64,000 nt of DNA from Drosophila miranda (Eukaryota > Arthropoda > Insecta > Diptera > Drosophilidae), in NCBI RefSeq assembly GCF_003369915.1, contig NC_046675.1, positions 1,240,001-1,304,000 on the forward strand, read 5' to 3'. This document shows, piece after piece, positions 50,167 to 61,379 of this stretch (its first letter is position 1; each line of letters starts with the position of its first letter). The notes below the pieces were generated by a model. The model was not told the origin of the DNA, made no database searches, and saw nothing but the letters and a program-made list of their open reading frames with translations. The position numbers and the translations under genes are program-made.

Positions 50167-52218
50167 CTAGTGAGATCTTGGTGAGAATTTGCTCAAGTCT
50201 CGGAGTGGGTCTTTCCCAGTGCTGTTCCTCAGAGAGTGCAATCTGGAATAAATTCTACAAAATAAAGGGGTCTTTAACTTTTCAATGTATGTACATATGT
50301 ACATTCGGGTGGGAGTAGATCGACGTCCGAAGATGGTTGAAGCTCTACCTCTAAGAGGACAATTCCATGGGACATTTCTATATTTCAAATATATTTTGAA
50401 CATATGGCAATTCTTTGGAGAGAGGAAGGGTATCCCATATTCGCGTCAGGCGCTACGCTTTTCAGGCGTTGCTTTAATATCGTTATCGTTATGGAACTCC
50501 TTGGGGTTTAATTAATGTTGCAGCACTTGTCGTCGTAGTCTTGCTGGGTGCGGGGGAGGGGCACTTAAGGGATCCGAATGCCTATCAGCATTATGGAAAT
50601 CCGAGAAATACCAGAGCTCGGGGCAACTCAAAGCGACCAAATCGCAAAACCAAATCAGCATAACAAAGTGATTCTAATGTAATGCGTGATTTTGCATAAT
50701 TATAAAGTTAATAATTAAAATTATTTTGTGCTGCGTTGCACAAAACCGAAATGAAAACATTAAATTTTAATGATGCTCCTCCAACTCTGTCTCCCTCTCC
50801 CTGTCTCTGTCTGTCTCTGCCTCATGTGGGCGGCGGTGTGGTTGGCCATTTACTGGGGGACTTAGAGGCATGTCTATGGCTATGTACACATGTGGCACTG
50901 CCCCTCGGCATATAACTAATGCGTAAATATTAGCAAATACCGAAATGGAAGCCCCTTTCTGCTGCCACATAAATTTTGAGCCACATATGCAACGCCGAAT
51001 GCCGAATGCCGAATGCCCCTCTCCCCCATGGTTGCTGTATTTGTAATAAGCAATCAATTATTATTATTGAATTTAGGCAGGGTCCGTGGGCCACAGAGGG
51101 AGGCTGTGCCGCCTCCATTGGGCAGCTGGTCAGCGCCACTAATGCGTCTAATGAGAATTTAAGCACACTTCAGGCACCACCCCCAGCCCCCACGCCCCTC
51201 CTGCATTTGTGCGTGGATTTGCAATTCGAGAGGTACAGTTGTGCTCGCCGAAAGTGCAAATACAATTACATTTGGGGGTCGCATTTAGCGGCGGTTTTGG
51301 TTTGCTGGGTTTATGTTTTCCAATTTCCGATTGCCAATTTGTTGGTCGAAAAAACCCAAAAATCTGTGATTTTCAGAGGCCTGAAAATTCTGCAAAATGA
51401 GAGATTGGTATATGCAGGGTTATCATATCATAAGGATGCTCTATTCTCTGTCCTCCCGATTCCGTTCGTAGACCCAGGCTTCACTCGAGGGGCCTATGGA
51501 TCCCCCCCATCTCCTCTCCGCAACGACTATGCCACTGGCTGTTCCTGTGCCCCTGCTAACGGCCTACAGAGGTCGATTTACTAAACCGACATCGTTAATG
51601 ATAATTTAATTATGGCCCTGCCATTCCGGGCTTTGGCGACTTAGGCACTCCTGCGATTCGGCTGCGGCCTGGCTAATTGCAACAAATCTGCTTTGGGGTC
51701 GGTCGGTCCGATGGCCCGCTCGGCGACCGCTTAGTCGCGGCTCTTATTAACTGTTAATTGCTGCAAGCCAGAGAGAGGCCACCACCCCACACCCCACACC
51801 CCACCCACATGAAACGCAAAGCCATGAATATCCCATTCGCTGCTATCCAAGATAGCAGATAGCAATGACAGCTCCTGGTGCCATATGCCATATGCCCTTT
51901 CCGATATGAACTTAAACCGGAATTGAATTCCCGCCCCACCCGCCCCGCCCCACGATGCGTTGCAATAATAAAACAAAAGTGTCAGCCAAAGAAATGCGCT
52001 CTCGTTGCCGATTCGGATGTATCGAAATCCATATTGAAAATTGATTTAAATTTTTAATAGGCATTTCTCTCTTGTTGCATGTGGCATGTGGCGCTTTGAT
52101 AAAAATGCCATGCACGCAGCAGTCGAACAATCGGAGGCTTACGGCGGAAGATACGAGTATGCCAGCCCAACGCTGATGGCCCTGACGGGCAGGGGCTCTA
52201 TTTAAATATGGAAACAAT

Positions 52219-52267
52219 ACTCGTACGACTACGAATACTCGTACGAATACGAACACTCGTACGAATA
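52219..52267 (+). repeat. ACTCGTACGAAT tandem repeat
   Basis: About four imperfect units combining ACTCGTACGA and ATACGA. Confidence 0.75.
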
Positions 52268-55200
52268 TAGCAAATGCCAAACAGAAATCGAACCTCGCAG
52301 CGGATCGATGCGCTCCAGCTTGCCGGGATGGAGCACTCTATGATTGGGGATATCTGGGCATCTGGCATGTATGCGATATGAATATCTATATCTATATATA
52401 TGAAATATACTTGTTTGCGGAGCTGTCAAATCATATTTTAATCTGTTTTGATTGCTGACTTTTGTGCAAGGGATTTGTGCAGACTGCACCTGCCACAGAG
52501 GAAACAGCATCGGCATCAGCAGCAGCAGCAGCATCAGCGCCAGTTGCAGATGAAATGCAGCGGAAAATATTGCATTTTATTTGACTTTATTTTATTATGC
52601 AAAAAACGCAGCAATTTATATGGAAAGCTCGTGTGTCCCCGGCTCTGACTCTGACACTGGCTATGGGTCTGTGCTCTGTGCTCTGTGCGTTTTCCATTTG
52701 TTTCATTTGATGTGCGAGAGTTAAGCAGTAAAATCCACTTTTTACGAGTTGTCCCCGGATTTCTCCCTTTCTCCCTTTAGAGCTTTGTGTTACTCATATG
52801 TGAAAGAAAGCATAAGACTGGACTGGGAATTTGTTATTAAAAGATTGCACGCCAGAGATGAGCAAGGAAGAACCCACTGAACATCTCCAGAGGGAATTAT
52901 GGGAAGGAAAAGTGGTATCTCGCAATACCTCCAACAACCATCTAAGTGCTCCTCGAATGCATCTTCTTCTGCATTAGCTGCCATTGAAATACGTCGTTCT
53001 CTGCTCACAGTCACAGTCACACAGATCACAGTTTGCTCCTCGGTGGTCACAGTTTCGTTCCTCGTGGGTCACAGGTTTTCCTAAGCAAACCTCATCACTG
53101 GCACGCACTCTTGGCCGCTACAGGACCTCCGACCGACCTCCTTCATTGCGGACGCGGCTTTGGCAGTGACTTAAATACACATAACCCTGGATGGTGATGG
53201 TGCCACTGGGCGCTGGCGGTGTCGTCGCCTCGTCCTGCGACTTGGTTGCGTGTCTCTCTCGTCTGGATTGTCAACATATTAGCTTCAAATTGCTAAAGTT
53301 CTGCGACTTTTGCTGTGCCCTCATTTTCTCACGCACGCACAGCTAGCCATCTCTCTCCCTCTCACTCTCCAGCACACCCCTCTTGCGCCCTCATTCTACC
53401 ACTTGGGGGTGGGGGTGTGTGTGTGTGGCATCATTGTTTAATGTGGTGTTGCCAACTATTTCAGCCAAAGAGCTCACACGGGTTGCCGTTGCAAAGAGTC
53501 GGTTCGGGACCGCCGCCGGGTCCGGGTGATTTGCTTGCTTAGCTTAACAAGGCCCAGACCATGCTTGTCGGAGGAAGAGGGAAAGGCGAAGAGGAGGGGC
53601 ACGGCACGGCACGGGTCCAGGTCCGTGTCCGTGTCCGTGTCTATGTCCCTGTCCGGCAGTCCCCCAGCGCCATCTTTGAGATGCTTTTGGTGCTGCGGCA
53701 TTCGGTTGACATTCGTAAAATCTCAAAATCCCGAAGGTCGTTGCCAGGGATTTTCTCAGATTTGGCTAGATTTAAATGAATTAGTTGCTGCCGGCCCCGG
53801 CCCGATTGATTTTCTGACCTTTTCGCTGCTTTTTTCTTCTGCCTCTCCACGCTTCACTCTCCCAGGTCCCCTCTGCCGAGCAGTAGGCCAAAATGCAATT
53901 TGGCTTAAGAGGAATTGCATGCCATGACTCTCCATTAGCTGCAGTCGCCTCGCTTCGCCTCCTACCTCCGTCCCAAATGAGTACAAATGTGGCATCTGCT
54001 GGTGCTGCTCGTGCGCTGGTGCCGCAAAATAATATAGATGACACAAAATTAGATGGTTAAATGGGGAAAAATGCGCACTGCATTCTGCAAGTAATTAAAA
54101 TATGAGAAAACAGTTTCAGCCTCGTCCGCCCCTCATAAAATATGCCAAAGTCAACAAAAGGGATGTCCGTACTCCGTCACTCTCCCTCTGAAGCCGTGGT
54201 CCTGGTCCGGGTTCTGGTCCGGCTGGTGGGCTTAAAAAAGCATCAAATTTCATATTCAAAATGGCACTTTACATGTTCAGCATAATTTATAAATGCACGC
54301 AGCACCAGCAGCGGCAGCGGCAGCAGCAGAGACAGCAGCGGGAGGCAGCAACAGACCTGAAATGTGCTGCGGTGGCCATATTTTTGAGGCAACATTGTCG
54401 ACACTCGGGTCCAGGCAGGACTCTCTTTTGGAGGAGGATGGCTAGTAGATGGCAGTAGCAGGACTATCGATGGCATCGTGGCACTATCCGGCCAAGGAGT
54501 TGAGTAGCTGTATGACCAGATTGGAGAGCATCTTTGGAATATGGTGGAATCTTTGGAATCCACGTGTATGATAGACCCATCCATTCGAATGCTCATTCTT
54601 CAAGAGCCAACCAATGATTACCGTATCTAATAACTGCTTTATCTTACCATCAATCAAATATAATCGAATGATTCCCCGATAAGGGTATATTGTCTTCGTA
54701 GTGGCTGCTTTCCTGTTCAGGTTATCCTTGTGTGGACATAGCAAACAGCAAACATGCCACAGTCCTGTTCCTGCCTCTGTCCCTGTCCCTGCCCCTGCCA
54801 ATGCCACTCTCCTGGCATTCTGCCACCAGCCTTTGTCCAAGGTGTATGATGATTTTAATGGCCTCTCTTCAGGCAGAGCCGGCCGGGGCAGCGGCAGGGC
54901 CAGGGGCAGGGGGACAGATGCAGAGCCAGAGCCAGAGCCTGGCCAACATGTTGAAAGGATTGCTGCGAGTTACGCCATGACCAGGCCATGCCATGCCGCA
55001 CAGGCCGCACAGGCCGCATGCCGCGCCTACGTCCGTGTCCTGCCACAGTTGATTGGCTGTTATTTTCGGTGTTGACGCAGCCGGAATGGAAGAGTGGAAG
55101 GAGTGTACGAGGGGCAGCTGTTGAAATTTGCATATCAAAAACGGGGCAGGACATCCATGGCCATTCCCCAGGACTCGTATCCGTGTATCCATGTGTTTTT

Positions 55201-55505
55201 GTGTGTGTGCCGTGTCCACAGTGGTGTAATGGCCCGCCAAAGCCTCCTGGCCCGGACAGCCAGCCTCTGGCTGTGCCAGCGGCTCTATGAATTTATGAAC
55301 ATAATATAAATTTATTTTTGCAAACTTTTCATGTTTTTGTTTGGGCCACCAAAAATCTGCATGGATGCCCCCGGACCCCCAGCCTCACACAACTCCATCC
55401 ACAGCCACATCCTGCAGCTGAATGGCGGAGGACCAGGACAACAAAGGGATTGTTGTGTCAGTTTGGACCGCACACACAGATACACTGGGGGTATCTGTGT
55501 GTGGC

Positions 55506-55527
55506 TGTGTGTGTGTGTGTGTGTGTG
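55506..55527 (+). repeat. GT dinucleotide microsatellite
   Basis: Uninterrupted GT run. Confidence 0.9.
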
Positions 55528-58500
55528 CTGCATTCAACTGTGCTTTCGAGCACGTTCAAGTTTATTTATGCGTATGCAGAATACTTAATGAAAATTTAAA
55601 TGTAAAAGTTACTCGCAGATGCAGCAGGGCAGAGCAGGCTCTCTGTGGGGATGCTGCATGCTGCATGCTACATGCCACTCGTAGTCGTACCACCTTCCAC
55701 GGGCTCAGAGGCAGGAGCAGCTCTCTCCCAAACGGAGTCCTGGGATGCACTTTACTGATCCGAAATTCACAGAAAGCGAGAGAGACATTTTCTTTAGTTT
55801 CTTTGCCGTAATCCAAACGATTATGCTTTTCCATTCGGAAACGGAAACAGAAACAGAAACGAGACAAATGCAGAAAAATATTTAAAATTAAATTGGGAGG
55901 GCGGCGGTGGATACAGCCTCGGCTGTAAGCCCGGCCACTGAGCCCTTGAGTCCGGCTTCAGCTGATTATGCAAATGCAATGCGACCGCACGCCCGGCGAC
56001 ATTCTCGTACGCCTTTTAATGGGATCGGGATCCCCCTGCAGGACCATTCGATTTAGATGCAAATTCATCACAAAGCCGGGACGGGACCCAAGAAAACAAT
56101 AAAACTGACCAAAGCATGCATAAGGCAGGACAGTCCTCCCAGGAGCACTCGCAGAACCCACCATTTAAATTAGAGTTTTCGGAATGCTAAGTTTCATGTA
56201 CTCCCAGTCCCAGCCAGAGATCTGCCTCGTTGTTGGCCAAATACACAAAACATAACTCACAAATCCAATTGCCATAAATAAAAAAACTTTTGCCTGCATG
56301 TCGGCAGCAGCCACCAAACAGAACAGAAAGGATCAAGGATGGCCTCCGGAATGGGGCAGGACTCGGCAGGGCCTGTAACTCCATCAAATGATGTACAAGT
56401 TAACACATTTGCTGCATAAATCTTGTTCAGAAAGTCTAAACGGCGCACGAACAATTCTCGCAAGTCGAGTTATTCAAAAATCGCTTCTAAATTGGTTACA
56501 CTTGCCACAGTCACCGCCCCCCGCCCCCCGCTCCCACATCTGCCCCAGTCCCCGCTCCTGCCCCGTCCGCATGTGGCTGTTGTTTTGCTGTTGCCATGCA
56601 GCTTTCGATTTGTGTGTAGATTTCGTGCACATTTATCTTGGGGCAGCTTAGGCGAAAAGTTATGAAATATGCGCACGAGCGCCGCACAAATTGTCGAGCG
56701 GTTCGAGGGGCAGCGTTGCGGCAAGGGTTGCCAGGATGGCTCCATGGCTGGGTCTCTACTGGATATGGATGCTGGCCCTGGCATATCGTTCAGAAATCTG
56801 TTTGCTCGTTTGCTCTTTCCGACTGTCCGCGAAAGCACTTGACAAACTTGGGATGCACTGCCCCCAGAAGGATATTGGGGCTTGTTAAATCGGTGAAAAA
56901 CATTCTTTGCAAAGGAAATATAAATAGACACCAATTTAGCCATAAAAATTGGATTTCTCTGCCAAAGCTACCCCTAAACAAAGTTCGATATTTCTCCATC
57001 AATGAGACAGTACCTCTCCCGCCCTCCCGCCCTCTCTCTCTCCCTCTCTCTCTTCATATTGCAACCCCCTGTCTCACCATCTCTCAACAGCGTGTGTGTT
57101 AGAATTAAATAAAATAAAATTAAATGTATATAAAATTAGGTTAATGCCTTTCCCCAGCATCCACAGCCCGTTGGGCCACGACCGAAACAAAGTTGGAAAA
57201 AGGAAAGATGCCAGCGAATTTTATTATACGTGGTATGCCACAGAGCACAGGGGTATATTGGATTCATGAAACGTTGGCAAAAGAGAGAGAGGAATTCTCT
57301 TATATCGAAAACTGATTCGGGAACCGATTCTGAGACTCCCTACCCGATTAGCGGGTATCTAATAGTCGGAATGTCTGGGGTGGCCTTCCTACTTGTTTTA
57401 TTGCTATGTAGATGAGCCAAGGGAGGGAGCCAAGGGTGGGCACGGGGTGTCATTAGGAGTGGGGCACGGGCCTGGACGCACTTTCATGCACCCCTCCACA
57501 TACGTGCCCCCAGTGCCTGCCGCTGCCCCACAAAACAAGCGACTTAAACAGGACTTATGGTTATCTTCGCATTTTATGGATATTGCGTTGCCACTGTGTT
57601 GCAGGAAAGGCGGGGGGAGACGATGCCACGAAATAAATGAACTTAGTCGCAGCCATATGTTTGCCAAATGCCATGCCGTATGTAAATGTTGCACAGCAAA
57701 CACTTTAATTTGGCCGGAGACAGCGGAAAGGGAGGGAGGGAGACCAGAGAGAGAGAGAGTGAGAGGAGTGCCACGGCAAGGACATTTGAGGCATTAACTT
57801 AATGGCGCGAATGGAGAAAAGCGAGAGTGACAGGGCAGTGGCAGAGGCAGAGGCAGAGAAAGCAATGGAAATCCTCGCTGAACTTGACGCAAATGAAGAG
57901 AAAATCAGCCTCCGAAGATCCACAGAAGAATGCTGCGCCGCAATGGTGGAAATTTCTTTGGCAGCCAAAAATAAAATGCGGCCCTGCAGCGAGAGTTAAG
58001 CCTACTTAAGCCCACGTTGCATGTTGCATGCAGCACTCGGCAGCCAGCGGCAGTTGCAACTGAAACTGTTCCAGCACGGGACACGAGACATGGTACACGG
58101 GCACGGACTCGGACACGGACACGATACGTTGCACCATTTGTCGTTGAAGCTAAGCCCACTTAAGCCCTAAAAAACAGAGCAGACAAAGACGGAGCGCGGA
58201 GCTCGGAGGAGGAGCGCAGACGTTTCTACATTTTTGGACTGTTGCCGTTCAATTTGACTTATGGGTTCGTTTGCTCTCGCCTGTCCCGCTATTAATAGAT
58301 GCGCGCCCTCGTAATCTGCTCATCATCAGTGCTCCAGAAGCACTGCGGCCCCCATTCCACCATTGCATTGCGCGGAGATGATGATCAAGTGGAGTGGATT
58401 GACTGGGATGGCAGGTTCCGCCGCAGAGATGCCTGCCGAGAGGAAAATTATGAAGAGCTCTCCGTCCCTGCTTTGGTCTCAGTCCCGGTCCCGGTCCCGT

Positions 58501-58855
58501 CCGATAATTGGCAGCAATTTCACGCCCTGCCAGCCCCACACGCCTCCTCCGCTCAATTGTTTCGTATGAAATACGATCGAATATCCACAAACAGACACCA
58601 TTTGGGAGATTCCGGGGGAAATTGGAGTTTCCTCTGCGATTTTTTTTCAATTTTTGGGTGAAATTCAGCCGTGACGTGGAGCAAATCGCCCCGCGAACTG
58701 CCTCATTACTCTCATGAGTTGTGGACGGGAGTGTGGAGGCGTAATTAGAAGCCGGCTCCAGGGATTAATCCCATGGATATTCAAATTCAGGGAGTCCCCT
58801 TCTGTTTGCAGGGATAACAAACAAAATATTAAAACATGTCAATATATTTGTGTAG

Positions 58856-59055
58856 AGCATCGTTTGGAGACACGCTCCAGCGAGTGGAACGTGATCTCCG
58901 AGGAGGCTGAATCTCTGCTGCCGGACTCCAAGTCACGCCTCAGTGACAGCAGCATGCACGGAATATCTAACCTAAGCCAGAGTTCCTGCCTCCTGGCTCT
59001 TCGAGGCATTTCCGAACAGAAGACACAATCGTACAATCAAGGCATTCCCAGCTAA
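58856..59055 (+). CDS. possible orphan terminal coding exon, unknown protein
   Basis: Two acceptors are possible, CTGTTTGCAG ending at 58811 and TATTTGTGTAG ending at 58855. From the second, a frame of 65 codons reads HRLETRSSEWNVISEEAESL, then a Ser/Leu-rich part with SRLSDSSMHGISNLSQSS, and ends with TAA at 59053-59055. Codon use (many G/C-ending codons in an AT-rich setting) looks coding. AATATA at about 59060 could serve as a weak poly(A) signal. The style recalls a receptor-type or regulatory cytoplasmic tail, but no family is recognised and no upstream partner exon was found. Confidence 0.35.
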
Positions 59056-59059
59056 AAAT

Positions 59060-60815
59060 ATACACAAACTACTCGTATATTCGAAACAATCGCAAGCCAG
59101 CCAAAGATACACTTGAAAAGTATCTTTAAGGTTCCTTCGCAAGCCAATCCGTGGGAGGAGCAGGACTCGAGTGCGCCCCCCATTAAAATGCCATTGTGTG
59201 CGCCATTTTGCCGGTGTTCTGTTCTGTTCTGTTTTCACCCCTTCCCATAGTAGATGGAATCACCCCCAAGAACCAAGAAGAACAGGGTCGGCCTCCACTC
59301 CAGTGCTCCCCCCTTTAATTATGATTCAGTGCACACAAACTTTTTGTTGCGTGCCACTCGCTTTTTGTCCTTGTTGTTTTTGTTGTTGCCACTGCTCTTG
59401 TTTCTGTTGCTGCTGTGCCTTGTGCTAACTTTTCAATTCCTAATTATAATTAGAGAATCGGTTGTGTTCATAAATATTAAAAAGGGTCGTCCTGCGCTGC
59501 CTGCCTCGCCTGCTGCTGCTGCTCCTTCTGCTGGATGGTTGGTGCTGCCAACGACATTGCATGAATAATTAACTCGAGTCGTTTTAAGGGACACCCCAGG
59601 CAAATGGTGGAGGAGAACTGATGTAGGGGGAAGTGGCGGGAGTGCTCCACCATTTGCCATCTCCTGGCATGCGCCATTTTGTTGTGTACTTGGCCAAGAG
59701 AAATTCCTCTAATGGAACAACCAGAAGCAACAGCAGCAACAAGATAACTTCCTTTCAAAGAAGCAGAGAGTATGGAGAGCTGGGGGTATGGGTAAGGGTA
59801 TGGGTATGTAACAGTCAGAGGAGTAACGGCGACATGTCATGAATTTATGAATTTTTGCATTTTTAATGTAATTTGGGCCACGCCACGCAGCATTCACCGA
59901 ACAGAATGGAGTGGAGTGGTCTCGGAGCTGCAAGAATAAGCCAGAATAGGCGAGGAAAACAAGTATAAGATACATCGTTAAACATGAAAGGAAGAGTTGG
60001 TCCGGGAGCCAGGGCTTGAGATGCCCTTGACGATCATTCTAATGGCAAGGTTATGATATTATTGGCTTCTCTATATGATACCAAAATGAAAATTTAAGAT
60101 TTTTGTAATATTAACTTTCTATATATGTAGATCGGTCTAAAAATTTGAGGAGAGTCTTCGTTTGAGTTTCGCGCCAACAAATATTTAAACTGGTTCATTT
60201 ATTATCTGGAACCACTGAACCGAACCGAACTGAAACGCGCCTAACAGCACCGCAAGTACTGGGACGGAAATGACCAACAAATTGCACAACAGCGCCACGG
60301 GACGCTTTTGTTTGGAACTAGCTCAAAAGACACCTGGCGCCACTCCAACTGGACTTCGCCCGCCATCCAGCGACTTTTTCTAAGTGCTTGTTCTTATCGG
60401 CGGTAGGAGGCGCTAAGTTGGGCGGGAACGTTGGCGAAGATCATACGGGTTAAAAAAAAGAGACTGAAAAGACATGAATATTAAAATAAATCAATATAAA
60501 AATGCACAAAAAAAAAAAACAATACAAAAAGTAGGAAAATTAATAAAATATATATAAAATAACAAAGATTTTGTGTACATTTATATGTTTTTATTATCGT
60601 GAACCATATTAAGTACTATTAAAGATCTATAACCATAATCGCTGTAACACAGTTGCCTTCTTAGCTGTTTACCTTTCAGATCGCCTTCCTAAACTGTGGA
60701 TGGGATGTATTTACGTTTCTTTATTGCAGCGCTGCTAAAATAAAATAGAGGAGAGAAAATGATGAGCCGAGGCTGAGGCCGAGCTCTGCTTTACTTACGC
60801 GTCCTGTCGTAGATT
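59060..60815. other. noncoding DNA, no gene seen
   Basis: No supportable gene. An E2F-like TTTCGCGCC lies at about 60166-60174 in a stretch that looks like a TATA-less promoter (60150-60450), but no frame follows in either direction beyond a 16-codon one on the minus strand. Confidence 0.4.
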
Positions 60816-60821
60816 ATTTTC

Positions 60822-61277
60822 TTAATTTTTCCTGGTTCTTGGCAACACTCGGCTCACCGGTCGATTTTTCTTATCCACCGGTAAACTGAGACGCAGAGAG
60901 AAGGCCGTGAACTCCGGCTGGGTGCAGAGCGTGAAAGTTGAGAAAACTGTCTTCTCCTCAAAGGGCTGGAGGATGCAGGACTCCTCGACCCAACCGCGAA
61001 TGCTAAGTATGTCCTTGATCCGGCCTTCCATAACGCCAAACACCTGCTGCGCCTTCGCGTTGCAAGTAAACCAGCCTTTGACGCCGCGCTCTTCGCATCG
61101 TTCCTTGAACCGGCCACGGAAGTAGACGCCCGGCTGGATATGGTATAGCATGAACTCGGTCTGGGCCAGGTGCCGATTGCCGTGTCCAACCCAGAACTCT
61201 GGACACTGGTCGTTCTTTTTTGCGGTCCCAGCGGTCCCAGCGATCTGCGAGCCAGGATTCCTTGCCAAATCCCCCAT
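60822..61277 (-). CDS. divergent acylphosphatase-like protein
   Basis: Single-exon minus-strand frame of 151 aa, with ATG at 61277 the first in frame and TAA at 60822-60824. Residues 41-131 follow the acylphosphatase fold: FMLYHIQPGVYFRGRFKERC (residues 42-61) matches the usual GRVQGVxFR loop with the phosphate-binding Arg at residue 54. GVKGWFTCN gives the catalytic Asn at residue 73, then FGVMEG and a final strand FTAFSLRL. Acylphosphatases hydrolyse acyl phosphates in the cytosol. The family is usually about 98 aa; here there are a 40-residue N-terminal extension and a 20-residue basic C-terminal tail. The loop lacks the normal GRVQ sequence (HIQP instead), so activity is uncertain although both catalytic residues remain. 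TTTATT at 60719-60724 is a possible antisense AATAAA poly(A) signal. Confidence 0.75.
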   Translation of the reverse strand: MGDLARNPGSQIAGTAGTAKKNDQCPEFWVGHGNRHLAQTEFMLYHIQPGVYFRGRFKERCEERGVKGWFTCNAKAQQVFGVMEGRIKDILSIRGWVEESCILQPFEEKTVFSTFTLCTQPEFTAFSLRLSLPVDKKNRPVSRVLPRTRKN

Positions 61278-61379
61278 CGTCGTAAGATGTGCAAAATTCA
61301 ATTTGAATAAGATTGAACTCTGACTTCGTTTGTGTTTGACTCCAGTGGTTGTTCAATGTGTACCAGTTGGCATTTTTCT

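Larger units (their letters stand above)
50210..58800. other. noncoding DNA, no gene seen
   Basis: No supportable gene in 8.6 kb. It contains an ACTCGTACGAAT repeat at about 52219-52267, CAGCAG runs near 52500-52540, a TG run near 53409-53426, a GT run at 55506-55527, GCCATAAA octamers at 56271 and 56939, and a 65-codon Glu/Ala-rich frame at 57802-57999 that I do not accept as a gene. Confidence 0.5.

Noticed and set aside
57802..57999. 65-codon Glu/Ala-rich frame with ATG
   Set aside because: The middle is a GCAGAG repeat. Helical composition alone is not evidence of a gene.
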